IMG/VR virus record: IMGVR_UViG_3300042558_000225
Span: 1-30,503 of that record
Reading direction: 5' to 3' (one strand)
From: a virus
DNA length: 30,503 bases
How positions within the stretch are numbered: the stretch's first letter is position 1; each line of letters opens with the position of its first letter. The notes beneath the pieces are model-generated. The model was given only the letters and a program-made list of their open reading frames with translations, was not told where the DNA came from and ran no database searches. Positions 7,915-14,957 of this stretch are shown piece by piece. Made by a program: the position numbers and the translations under genes.

Positions 7915-8841
7915 ATGCCTACTAACACTTCTATCACCACTACGTATGCTGGCGAGTTCGCTGGTAAATACGTTGCTGCCGCTCTGTTGAGCGCACCTAC
8001 CTTGGACAAAGGCCTTATCGAGGTTATGCCCAACGTATTGTACAAATCCGTTATCCAAAAGGTTAACACGGACGACATTTTGAAGGACGCTACTTGCGAC
8101 TTCGACCCTACTTCTACCGTTACCTTGACCGAGCGTGTTTTGACCTTGGAAGAGTTCCAAGTTAACTTGCAAATGTGCAAAAAGGACTTCGAGCAAACTT
8201 GGCAAGCCGTTGAGATGGGCTATTCTGCATTCAAGAATATCCCCGCCTCCTTTACCGACTTCTTGATTGCTTACGCTGCCGAGCGTGTTTCCGCTCGTAT
8301 CGAGCAAAACATCTGGGCTGGTGTTAATGCATCTTCTGGCCAGTTCGCAGGTTTCCAAACTTTGTTTGCCGCTGATTCTGACGTTATCGACGTAACTGGT
8401 ACTACCGTTACCGCTTCTAACGTTATCGCCGAATTGGGCAAGGTAGTTGACGCTATCCCCGCTGCTTTGTACGGCAAGCCAGACGTTTACTTGTATGTTT
8501 CTCAAAACGTAGCCAAGGCCTATGTACGTGCTTTGGGTGGATTCGGAGCTTCTGGCTTGGGTGCTAACGGTCTGGACAACAAAGGGACTATGTGGTACGG
8601 CGACCAGCCTTTGTTCTTCGACGGAATCCCCGTTGTATTGGCAGAAGGTTTGTCTTCTAACCGCATCGTTGCCGCTCAAAAGAGCAACTTGTTCTTCGGA
8701 ACTGGATTGTTGAGCGACAAGAACGAAGTTCGCCTGATTGATATGGCCGACATCGACGGTTCACAGAACTTCCGCTTGGTAATGCGTATGAGCGCAGGCA
8801 TCCAGTACGGTATCGGTTCCGACATCGTTTACTACGCCTAA
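7915..8841 (+). CDS. Major capsid protein
   Basis: A 308-residue protein of the size and composition expected for an HK97-fold capsid subunit, following protease and scaffold genes. The N-terminal region (GEFAGKYVAAALLSAPTLDK), a central long-helix-like segment (EEFQVNLQMCKKDFEQTWQ) and the later beta stretch (DVYLYVSQNVAKAYVRALGG, then DGIPVVLAEGL) fit the arm, spine helix and A-domain order. Codons are dominated by a restricted set (TTG, GTT, GAC, TCT), unlike most neighbours. This is as expected for a very highly expressed protein. A terminator-like hairpin follows it. Confidence 0.88.
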   Translation: MPTNTSITTTYAGEFAGKYVAAALLSAPTLDKGLIEVMPNVLYKSVIQKVNTDDILKDATCDFDPTSTVTLTERVLTLEEFQVNLQMCKKDFEQTWQAVEMGYSAFKNIPASFTDFLIAYAAERVSARIEQNIWAGVNASSGQFAGFQTLFAADSDVIDVTGTTVTASNVIAELGKVVDAIPAALYGKPDVYLYVSQNVAKAYVRALGGFGASGLGANGLDNKGTMWYGDQPLFFDGIPVVLAEGLSSNRIVAAQKSNLFFGTGLLSDKNEVRLIDMADIDGSQNFRLVMRMSAGIQYGIGSDIVYYA

Positions 8842-8858
8842 TCGTTTCTAAATTCCTT

Positions 8859-8901
8859 GAAGGGGGTGGTGGTGTAATAACGCCCCACCCCTTTCTTTTT
8901 T
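8859..8901 (+). terminator. Terminator-like hairpin after capsid gene
   Basis: An 11-bp stem (GAAGGGGGTGG with CCACCCCTTTC, including one G-T pair) encloses a loop of about 15 nt and is followed by TTTTTT. It lies in the only wide gap of the head operon, so it may act as a partial terminator or a 3' stabiliser that raises capsid mRNA over the tail tube gene. Confidence 0.75.
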
Positions 8902-8922
8902 AACTTACTAAATAAAAACAAA

Positions 8923-9456
8923 ATGGCTTGTGCACTTTCCCTTGGCCGTATTGAACCCTGCAAGGACGTTGTAGGTGGTTTGAATGCGGTTTACTTTTTG
9001 AACTACGCAAACCTGACGGTAACATACGATGCTACCAACACGGATGCTATTGACGTTCTCGGAAGCGGATTGACCGCTTACAAATACGAATTGAAAGGAA
9101 CCTCGTCTTTCGAGCAGGCAATTACTTCTTCTCGTGACAACGGAACCACGTTCTTCGACCAGACCTTGAATTTGACCTTGCACAAGTTGAGCAAGCAGTC
9201 ACACAAGGAAATCAAGTTGATGGCCTATGGTCGTCCGATTGTAATCGTTGAAGACCGCAATGGTAACTTCTTCGTTGCTGGTTTGGAACACGGTTGCGAG
9301 GTTACTGGTGGTACTATCGTTACTGGTGCTGCTATGGGCGATATGAGTGGTTATACTTTGGTATTGAACGGACAAGAGCCAGTTCCTGCGAACTTCTTGG
9401 ACGGCACTTTGTCTGCTGCTGGTATTTCAACTATTGTAACTGGTTCTGACTTTTGA
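8923..9456 (+). CDS. Major tail tube protein
   Basis: A 177-residue beta-rich protein just after the capsid gene, the common place for a tail tube subunit. Recognisable stretches are FEQAITSSRDNGTTFFDQTL, then KEIKLMAYGRPIVIVEDRNG and FFVAGLEHGCEVTGGTIVTG, ending with GDMSGYTLVLNGQEPVPANF. The closing 'Y-T-L-x-L-x-x-Q-E-P-x-P-A-x-F-L' pattern is one I associate with Bacteroidota phage major tail proteins. Codon choice is biased as in the capsid gene, which supports high expression. With a tape measure in the genome this makes the phage a tailed, non-podoviral type. Confidence 0.8.
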   Translation: MACALSLGRIEPCKDVVGGLNAVYFLNYANLTVTYDATNTDAIDVLGSGLTAYKYELKGTSSFEQAITSSRDNGTTFFDQTLNLTLHKLSKQSHKEIKLMAYGRPIVIVEDRNGNFFVAGLEHGCEVTGGTIVTGAAMGDMSGYTLVLNGQEPVPANFLDGTLSAAGISTIVTGSDF

Positions 9457-9458
9457 TT

Positions 9459-9812
9459 ATGAATACTAAACAAAGCATTTACAACATCTTGGCTTCGGCC
9501 AAGCCAGTTAAGGTTGAGTTGGGCTATATTGAAGACACCCGTGCGCTGTTGGACAAAGCTGACCAAATCTTCCGTCAAGCAACTGGGCAGGCAATGAAAG
9601 CGTCCGAAGCGTTTGACGAAGCGGAGCAAGCATACCAATTAGCAGCAAAGAAAGTTGCCGAAATGGAGCAGTTTGTTAAAGATGCCGCCGAGCGTGGTTT
9701 CCCGCAGGAAAACTTGAAGCCAACAATTCAGAAAATGAAACAACAGGCAGAGGGAAGCGTTAAAAAGTCGCAGCGTTATTCTCAAACCGCACAATCTATT
9801 ACGACTTTCTAA
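9459..9812 (+). CDS. Coiled-coil protein after tail tube gene
   Basis: A 117-residue protein starting at ATG 9459, two bases after the upstream stop. A TTG at 9453 is possible but less likely. Nearly all of it is predicted helix with Ala, Glu, Lys and Gln heptads (KASEAFDEAEQAYQLAAKKV, then KQQAEGSVKKSQRYSQTAQS). It is the last gene of the head/tail block and is followed by a terminator. No family recognised. Its position suggests a tail assembly or chaperone helper, but the sequence does not prove it. Confidence 0.75.
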   Translation: MNTKQSIYNILASAKPVKVELGYIEDTRALLDKADQIFRQATGQAMKASEAFDEAEQAYQLAAKKVAEMEQFVKDAAERGFPQENLKPTIQKMKQQAEGSVKKSQRYSQTAQSITTF

Positions 9813-9830
9813 ATTCAAATTACTTTCAGA

Positions 9831-9855
9831 AAGGCCACCTTCGGGTGGCTTTTTT
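9831..9855 (+). terminator. Rho-independent terminator of head/tail block
   Basis: The stem GCCACC (9834-9839), UUCG-type loop TTCG and GGTGGC (9844-9849) is extended by A-T pairs and followed by TTTTTT. It ends plus-strand transcription from the packaging/tail/head operon and insulates it from the convergent minus-strand gene that ends at 9862. Confidence 0.92.
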
Positions 9856-9861
9856 GTTTAT

Positions 9862-10170
9862 TCAATAAACCAACCTGCCTCTTGTTTTAATGATTTGACT
9901 TAATTCTTCATAAGATTTAATTTCAGTACGATACAATTCGGAGTATTCTCCTAAAATAAGTCTTTCCCGCTCTTCTGTTGTTAATTTCTTTTTTCTTTCT
10001 TTCAATTCAAGCCTAATGGTTTTGCACTTCCAAATCTTATTAATTACGTGCCATTTGACGTAGGTAAAATCTCCTTTGCATTCCAGAACTATCCCACCGT
10101 GTCTAAAATACTCGCTCTCGAACGATTCTGGTAAATACACTTGGTCTCCAATTTTGAAGCATTCTTCCAT
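9862..10170 (-). CDS. Lone minus-strand protein, SH3/KOW-like start
   Basis: A 102-residue protein, the only credible minus-strand coding gene in the window. The N-terminal half (KIGDQVYLP, then GGIVLECKGDFTYVKWH) has the G-D-x-V and beta-turn-beta pattern of small SH3-like or KOW-type barrels. The C-terminal half is a charged helix (LELKERKKKLTTEERERLI). It is more AT-rich than the flanking structural genes, a sign of separate origin. Its promoter and leader (-7 element at 10201-10194) closely match those of the early operons, so it is probably an early gene placed in the late region, much like a moron. Function unknown. Confidence 0.72.
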   Translation of the reverse strand: MEECFKIGDQVYLPESFESEYFRHGGIVLECKGDFTYVKWHVINKIWKCKTIRLELKERKKKLTTEERERLILGEYSELYRTEIKSYEELSQIIKTRGRLVY

Positions 10171-10174
10171 TTGA

Positions 10175-10202
10175 GTATGTTTTAATGTTTAAGCAAACAT
10201 AC
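10175..10202 (-). promoter_or_regulatory. Early-type promoter -7 element and inverted repeat
   Basis: On the minus strand TATGTTTG (10201-10194) fits the Bacteroidota -7 element TAnnTTTG, but no TTTG sits at the usual spacing upstream. The leader then reads AACATTAAAACA before the ATG at 10170, almost as in the leader at 22554-22576. The same bases hold an 8-bp inverted repeat, GTATGTTT (10175-10182) with AAACATAC (10195-10202), which could be an operator. Confidence 0.6.
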
Positions 10203-10240
10203 ACAAAAAAACAAAACGACCGCCTTGGGTTAATTAAAAG

Positions 10241-10576
10241 ATGAATATCTTAACAACAAGCGCATCGTCTCAAAACCTCGTTATTATTCCGAGGTCGTTT
10301 CCTGCTTCGGTAGTTGTTAAACTCACCAACGAGTCAACTAACACCACGCAGCAACAGACGATAACTCCAACGTCCGCTAATGGCTATATGACCATCGCAG
10401 CGGCTTGGGTATTGGAAGAGGCCAACTTCTACTTGTTGGAAGTGTTTAGCGGCTCTAACTTAATCTACCGAGGTCGTGTATTTTGCACCAACCAAACGAA
10501 CTTCGAGAAGTACACCGTTAACTCTGGCGTGTACACGCAGGAGACCGCTGGGGATAATACATTTGTAATTATATGA
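10241..10576 (+). CDS. Small structural protein before portal
   Basis: A 111-residue, Thr/Ser/Asn-rich beta protein that opens the second structural block and overlaps the portal start by ATGA at 10573. It contains SFPASVVVKLTNESTNTTQQ and SGSNLIYRGRVFCTNQTNFE, which look like a small Ig-like or beta-sandwich domain. Similar short proteins precede the portal gene in other Bacteroidota phages as I recall them. A head decoration or connector role is possible but not shown. The upstream 70 bp carry no consensus plus-strand promoter. Confidence 0.65.
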   Translation: MNILTTSASSQNLVIIPRSFPASVVVKLTNESTNTTQQQTITPTSANGYMTIAAAWVLEEANFYLLEVFSGSNLIYRGRVFCTNQTNFEKYTVNSGVYTQETAGDNTFVII

Positions 10577-12357
10577 GCAACATTCGATTCGTAGCAATGA
10601 ACTCCTACGTTAAGCCCGAAATTAAAGAGGTGGCGAATAAGGGGTGGGTAGAGTATGGAGAAGACAACGGTTACTTCCAATACCTAATTGATAGGTACAA
10701 CGGAAGCCCGACCAATAACGCTATTATTAACGGCATTATTGATATGGTGTACGGCAAGGGCCTTGGAGCAACAGACGCATCCAGAAAGCCCGACGAGTAC
10801 GCAATGATGATGTCCTTATTTTCCAAGCAGACCGTTTCACGTGTTTGCTCGGATTTTAAGATGATGGGTAATGCTGCCTTTCAAGTTATCTACAACCAAG
10901 ACCATTCCAAGATTGTAAAGGTCGAGCATATCCCCGTTGAGACGCTTCGTGCCGAGCGTGCGAACGAGAAGGGCGACATTCCTGCTTACTACTATGCAAA
11001 GAGCTGGGATGCCGTAAAGGCACGTAAAGAGGAGCCAGTGCGCATTGACGCCTTCGGAATGTCAAACAATGGCATCGAAATACTTTACATCAAGCCCTAC
11101 AAAGCAGGATATTACTACTACGCACCAACCGACTACCAAGGTTCACTGCCTTATGCCGACTTGGAGGAGGAGGTAGCCAATTACCATATTAACAATATCA
11201 AGAACGGCCTTGCGCCTTCGATGCTGGTTAACTTCAATAACGGAATCCCAACCGAAGAAGACCAGACGCTAATCGAGCGTAGGATTGCAGACAAGTTTTC
11301 TGGTAGCTCGAATGCTGGTCGGTTTATCTTGGCATTCAACGACAACAAGGAACTCGCAGCAACAATCGAACCCGTACAACTATCGGACGCAAGCGACCAG
11401 TACCAGTTCTTGTCTACGGAATGCACCCAAAAGATTATGGTAGGCCATAGGGTGACTTCTCCGATGCTTTTGGGCATCAAGGATAACTCTGGGTTAGGCA
11501 ACAACGCAGAGGAGCTTAAAACGGCTTCTATTCTGTTTGATAATATCGTTATCCGTCCGCTTCAAGAAATGATTTTGGATGCCATCGAGCAAATCCTTTC
11601 ATTTAACCAAGCGACTCTAAATATCTACTTCAAGACCTTGCAGCCGTTGGAGTTCAAGGAGGAAATTGTTGCCCCTACGGACGTTGTAGAGGAATCGACA
11701 GGAATCGAGGATAGCAGTTTTAGTTTATCTTCTGACGTTACCGATGCCCAACTGCAGGAGGTATTCGACCGCCTTGCCGAGTTTGGCGAGGATGAGGACT
11801 TGGAGAACTGGGATTTGGTAGACGAGCGGCCTGTTGACTACGAGCAAGAGGCGTATTTAGATTCACTTCTAAAACTTGCCAAAACAGGAGACGCATTCCC
11901 AAACGCTAAAAGCGAGCAGGACGGAGTAAGCAAAGACGGACGTAAGTATAAGATTCGTTACGCCTATGCTCCCAACGCTACCAAAGGCACAAGCCGCAAC
12001 TTCTGTAAAAAGATGGTAGCCGCTAAAAAGGTGTACCGCAAGGAGGACATTGAGCGAATGGGCAGACAAGTCGTAAACGACGTTTCCAAGAACGGAGTAG
12101 GATTCGGGCCAAAAGGTTCACCGACCTACGACATCTGGTTGTACAAAGGAGGCGCACGTTGCCACCACTTCTGGATGCGTAAGACCTACTTGGCAAAGGC
12201 CGAAGGCGTAACACCAGACGCTAAAAACCCGAATGCTGACATTTCGGTTAACCAAGCCCGCAAAGCAGGAGTTGATTTGCCAAAGAACGACAAGAAGGTT
12301 GCTACCCGCCCTGTTGATATGCCAAACGAAGGTTTCCTTCCAAAATCTAAAAAGTAA
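10573..12357 (+). CDS. Portal protein with extra C-terminal domain
   Basis: A 594-residue protein. Residues 1 to about 365 read as a phage portal: KGWVEYGEDNGYFQYLIDRY near the start, NAIINGIIDMVYGKG, the MGNAAFQVIY segment with a typical portal turn, NYHINNIKNGLAPSMLVNFN, and GHRVTSPMLLGIKDNSGLGN close to the crown helix. An acidic linker follows. From about residue 450 comes a separate domain (KYKIRYAYAP, RNFCKKMVAAKKVYRKEDIE, then YDIWLYKGGARCHHFWMRKT). Its Cys and paired His residues might bind metal. Ordinary HK97-type portals end before this. The portal forms the DNA channel at the head vertex. It lies away from the terminase genes, after the tail and capsid block. Confidence 0.85.
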   Translation: MSNIRFVAMNSYVKPEIKEVANKGWVEYGEDNGYFQYLIDRYNGSPTNNAIINGIIDMVYGKGLGATDASRKPDEYAMMMSLFSKQTVSRVCSDFKMMGNAAFQVIYNQDHSKIVKVEHIPVETLRAERANEKGDIPAYYYAKSWDAVKARKEEPVRIDAFGMSNNGIEILYIKPYKAGYYYYAPTDYQGSLPYADLEEEVANYHINNIKNGLAPSMLVNFNNGIPTEEDQTLIERRIADKFSGSSNAGRFILAFNDNKELAATIEPVQLSDASDQYQFLSTECTQKIMVGHRVTSPMLLGIKDNSGLGNNAEELKTASILFDNIVIRPLQEMILDAIEQILSFNQATLNIYFKTLQPLEFKEEIVAPTDVVEESTGIEDSSFSLSSDVTDAQLQEVFDRLAEFGEDEDLENWDLVDERPVDYEQEAYLDSLLKLAKTGDAFPNAKSEQDGVSKDGRKYKIRYAYAPNATKGTSRNFCKKMVAAKKVYRKEDIERMGRQVVNDVSKNGVGFGPKGSPTYDIWLYKGGARCHHFWMRKTYLAKAEGVTPDAKNPNADISVNQARKAGVDLPKNDKKVATRPVDMPNEGFLPKSKK

Positions 12358-12857
12358 TGCCAACTGCGCTTTTTATCAAACGAGAAGATATTGTACGAAA
12401 TACGGCAATTTCGGGAAACGTAGATACGGACAAGTTTCTGCAATTTATTAAGATTGCCCAGCAGATTCACGTCCAGAACTACACAGGCACAAAGCTGTAC
12501 GACAAGATTTCAAACGAAATCCTAAACGACACCTTGGCTGGCGACTACTTGGCTTTGGTGGTTGACTACATACAGCCGATGCTTATTCACTTCGCAATGA
12601 CCGAGTACCTGCCTTTTGCAGCGTACACCGTTGCCAACGGAGGCGTATTTAAGCATATTAGCGAGAACTCAACAAACGCAGAAAAAATTGAAATCGACTA
12701 TTTAGTTGAGAAGGAGCGGACGATTGCACAATACTACGCACAACGCTTTATCGACTATATGGCCTTCCATTCAACCGAATTTCCCGAATACAATGAAAAC
12801 GTCAACGAGGACATCTACCCAGACCGAGACAACCGAGCGTCTTCGTGGGTGCTATAA
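12357..12857 (+). CDS. Head-tail adaptor-like protein (DUF6712-like)
   Basis: A 166-residue mainly helical protein. Its ATG overlaps the portal stop (TAATG). The start LFIKREDIVRNTAISGNVDT, then FIKIAQQIHVQNYTGTKLYD, is the pattern I associate with DUF6712-type proteins of Bacteroidota phages. These are placed after the portal like gp6/gp15 connector proteins. The central segment (QPMLIHFAMTEYLPFAAYTV) would pack as helices in a dodecameric ring. The role, closing the portal and accepting the tail, is inferred from size, fold pattern and position. Confidence 0.7.
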   Translation: MPTALFIKREDIVRNTAISGNVDTDKFLQFIKIAQQIHVQNYTGTKLYDKISNEILNDTLAGDYLALVVDYIQPMLIHFAMTEYLPFAAYTVANGGVFKHISENSTNAEKIEIDYLVEKERTIAQYYAQRFIDYMAFHSTEFPEYNENVNEDIYPDRDNRASSWVL

Positions 12858-12915
12858 GCCCAAGCAAGAGAATATAAATAAACTACGCAGTTACTTAAGC
12901 AAAGATGGCAAATAA
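12793..12915 (+). CDS. Possible small protein overlapping adaptor gene end
   Basis: A 40-residue frame that starts inside the adaptor gene and ends 11 bases into the next gene. It fills what would otherwise be a 47-bp gap in a coupled operon. The Thr-rich N-terminus is likely forced by the overlap. The unique part (ERLRGCYKPKQENINKLRSY) looks like a basic helix. There is no recognised family. It could equally be non-coding spacer. Confidence 0.35.
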   Translation: MKTSTRTSTQTETTERLRGCYKPKQENINKLRSYLSKDGK

Positions 12916-13123
12916 TATCGGATGGGGGCAGGTCTACTGCTCAACTGAATGGGGAGACGAGGACTACAACACCCGCAGCTTGGGCTTCGATGGAGTGCCT
13001 GCGTGCTTTAATAACGCCTACACCTATGCCGAGGCATACGAGGTTCGTGTGCTTGCGGATAGCGGTATCGTGGAGGGTTTCGAGTGTTTGGAAAATGCTA
13101 TTGACGAATTAAACTTTAACTGA
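12905..13123 (+). CDS. Small virion-associated protein with IGWG start
   Basis: A 72-residue protein. It begins MANNIGWGQVYCSTEWGDED; an N-terminal N-N-I-G-W-G motif is common in small tail proteins of Bacteroidota phages as I recall. Its C-terminal 27 residues (Y45 to F71) match residues 242-268 of the tail protein at 1266 at 14 of 27 positions, including R-V, A-D, E-G-F and C-L. Its stop overlaps the fibre start (TGATG). The shared module may be a docking piece for the fibre or tail tip. Exact role unknown. Confidence 0.68.
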   Translation: MANNIGWGQVYCSTEWGDEDYNTRSLGFDGVPACFNNAYTYAEAYEVRVLADSGIVEGFECLENAIDELNFN

Positions 13124-14898
13124 TGAGTAGTTTTTATGACGATGCTTCGCTTGTTGTTATACCAAGCGGCTACAAGACAAGCAAGATTTACGCAGAGAAG
13201 CCGACCGATGGTTCGGGTGATTTGACTTTTACCCGTGCTTCGGGTGCTACCCGTGTGGCCAGTAATGGCCTTATTGAGAAGGTGCGGACTAATCTTGCTT
13301 TGTATAGCGAAGACCAAACCAACTGGACTGACCAAAACCAAACGAGCGTAACGGCTAACGCTGCTGCGAATCCCCTTAATGGTGCGGTAACCGCAGACAA
13401 AGTAATTCCTTCTACGGCTACGGATGACCACTATCGTGGTTTGTCAATGGGCAGTATTATTGGTGAATTTACTTCGTCTATTTATGTAAAGGCGGACGGG
13501 TATAGCATTATTGATTACGGAGTTTTTAATAGCACTGCCTCAAATTACCCAGTTCGTGCCGTTTTTGATTTGTCAACGCAAACCATCACGCAGATAAATG
13601 GTAGTATTTCGTCTATCACTTCGGTAGGTTCGGGATGGTACCGAATTAGTGTTACTGCTTCGGTTGCATCAACCAGCACAATGGGCATTTACCACCGAGT
13701 GCGTTCTACGGGAACTTCGGGTAATTATGCTGGCGATGGTACAAGCGGTATGCTTTTGTGGGGTTGCCAATTAGAATCGGGCGTGATAACTCCATATATC
13801 GGCCCCACCACCACCGCAGCCGTAAGCGTTGGGCCAGTGAGCAACATACCCCGTCTTGACTATTTAGGTAGCAGTTGTCCTCGCCTGTTGCTGGAACCGC
13901 AGCGGACGAACATAGTTAGACAGTCAGAAACATTTGATGGTGTGACCTGGACTAAATACAATGGTTCAACTGTTACCGCTAACACTGTAATAAGCCCCGA
14001 CGGCACACAAAATGCCGATACTTTAACTGTAAGCACAACAGTATATAGCGGTTTATATCAGCTAATAAGTGGAGCAGCCGGGAACTATGTAGTTTCTATT
14101 TTCGCAAAAAAGGGAACTAAAAACTGGTTATATATGTTTGACCACTCCGCCGCAGGCCAAGCGTGGTTTAATTTAGATACTGGTACAATTGGTTCGGTTA
14201 ATACTGGATATACGGCAACTATTACCCCATACGGCAATGGGTGGTTTCGGTGCACAATGTACCGAAATTCTGGTGGTACGCCCGGCTATTTTCAAATTGG
14301 TTTATCTGATGCCAACGAGGTTTCTACCCCTACGTCTACGGGCACGGCACACATTTGGGGCGCTCAATGCGAAGCAGGAAACTACGCAACTTCCTACGTA
14401 CCAACGACTTCCGCAAGTGTTACCCGTGTGGCCGATGCTGCCTCAAAGACGGGCATAAGCTCGCTTTTAAGCGCTTCGGAATACACGCTATTTTGGGAAG
14501 GTACGCACATCCCGACTGGGCAGTTCAATAGTTTTATGACTATTTACAACGCTGCGAACAATGCTTTCAGCGCTCGTTTCTATCGAAATAATACAAACAA
14601 CGAAGTAAGAGCTACTATGTTTAACCCTTCGACAAGCTTCTCTTTAGATATGGGGTCGGGAATAACTGCTTCATACATTAAATGCGCTTTACGTGTAAAG
14701 GCTGGAAATTACGCATTTTATGTGAATGGAAGCCTTGTCAATTCAAGCACAAACGCACTTGCGCCATCGAATATACTTGATTCTGTAAACTTACAATTCT
14801 ATGGGAGTTCGCAATCTTTTGACCAAAATACCGCCCAAGCTTTGTTCTTTAAAACTGGATTAACCAACGCCCAACTGGCAGAACTTACCACGCTATGA
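13123..14898 (+). CDS. Tail fibre / receptor-binding protein with duplicated module
   Basis: A 591-residue beta-rich, Ser/Thr/Gly-rich protein. The N-terminus (LTFTRASGATRVASNGLIE) is a cap motif common in Bacteroidota phage fibre or head-spike proteins. Two copies of a lectin-like module follow, about residues 56-240 and 262-440. Each starts R-T-N-x-x-x-x-S-E, carries W-T, a D-x-x-T-x-T-I strand and a G-x-G-W-x-R turn, and ends with W-G-x-Q-x-E-x-G-x-x-x-x-Y. A link with IPRLDYLG and CPRLLLEPQRTN joins them. The last 140 residues look like a concanavalin/LamG-type domain (TLFWEGTHIPTGQF, then NYAFYVNGSLV). It probably binds host surface glycans. No hydrolase motif seen. Confidence 0.75.
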   Translation: MSSFYDDASLVVIPSGYKTSKIYAEKPTDGSGDLTFTRASGATRVASNGLIEKVRTNLALYSEDQTNWTDQNQTSVTANAAANPLNGAVTADKVIPSTATDDHYRGLSMGSIIGEFTSSIYVKADGYSIIDYGVFNSTASNYPVRAVFDLSTQTITQINGSISSITSVGSGWYRISVTASVASTSTMGIYHRVRSTGTSGNYAGDGTSGMLLWGCQLESGVITPYIGPTTTAAVSVGPVSNIPRLDYLGSSCPRLLLEPQRTNIVRQSETFDGVTWTKYNGSTVTANTVISPDGTQNADTLTVSTTVYSGLYQLISGAAGNYVVSIFAKKGTKNWLYMFDHSAAGQAWFNLDTGTIGSVNTGYTATITPYGNGWFRCTMYRNSGGTPGYFQIGLSDANEVSTPTSTGTAHIWGAQCEAGNYATSYVPTTSASVTRVADAASKTGISSLLSASEYTLFWEGTHIPTGQFNSFMTIYNAANNAFSARFYRNNTNNEVRATMFNPSTSFSLDMGSGITASYIKCALRVKAGNYAFYVNGSLVNSSTNALAPSNILDSVNLQFYGSSQSFDQNTAQALFFKTGLTNAQLAELTTL

Positions 14899-14911
14899 TG
14901 ACTGCATCGAG

Positions 14912-14942
14912 TTTGTATAGTACGAACTCTTTTGTATATTTA
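14912..14942 (+). promoter_or_regulatory. Bacteroidota-type promoter for the homing endonuclease
   Basis: TTTG (14912-14915), 19 bases, then TATATTTA (14935-14942), one base off the TAnnTTTG consensus. The first in-frame ATG after it is 14958. The promoter overlaps possible upstream starts at 14895, which argues for the later start and for independent expression of this gene. Confidence 0.65.
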
Positions 14943-14957
14943 CAAAAAGAATCTGCT

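Noticed and set aside
7891-8679. 262-codon minus-strand open frame opposite the capsid gene
   Set aside because: It is antisense to a highly codon-biased capsid gene, whose restricted codon set removes stops on the other strand. It has no promoter, no neighbouring partner gene and a composition without domain pattern.
14895-14957. Upstream start of the homing endonuclease at 14895
   Set aside because: It would add 21 residues without domain features and overlap the promoter at 14912-14942; the NUMOD4 domain starts exactly at 14958.
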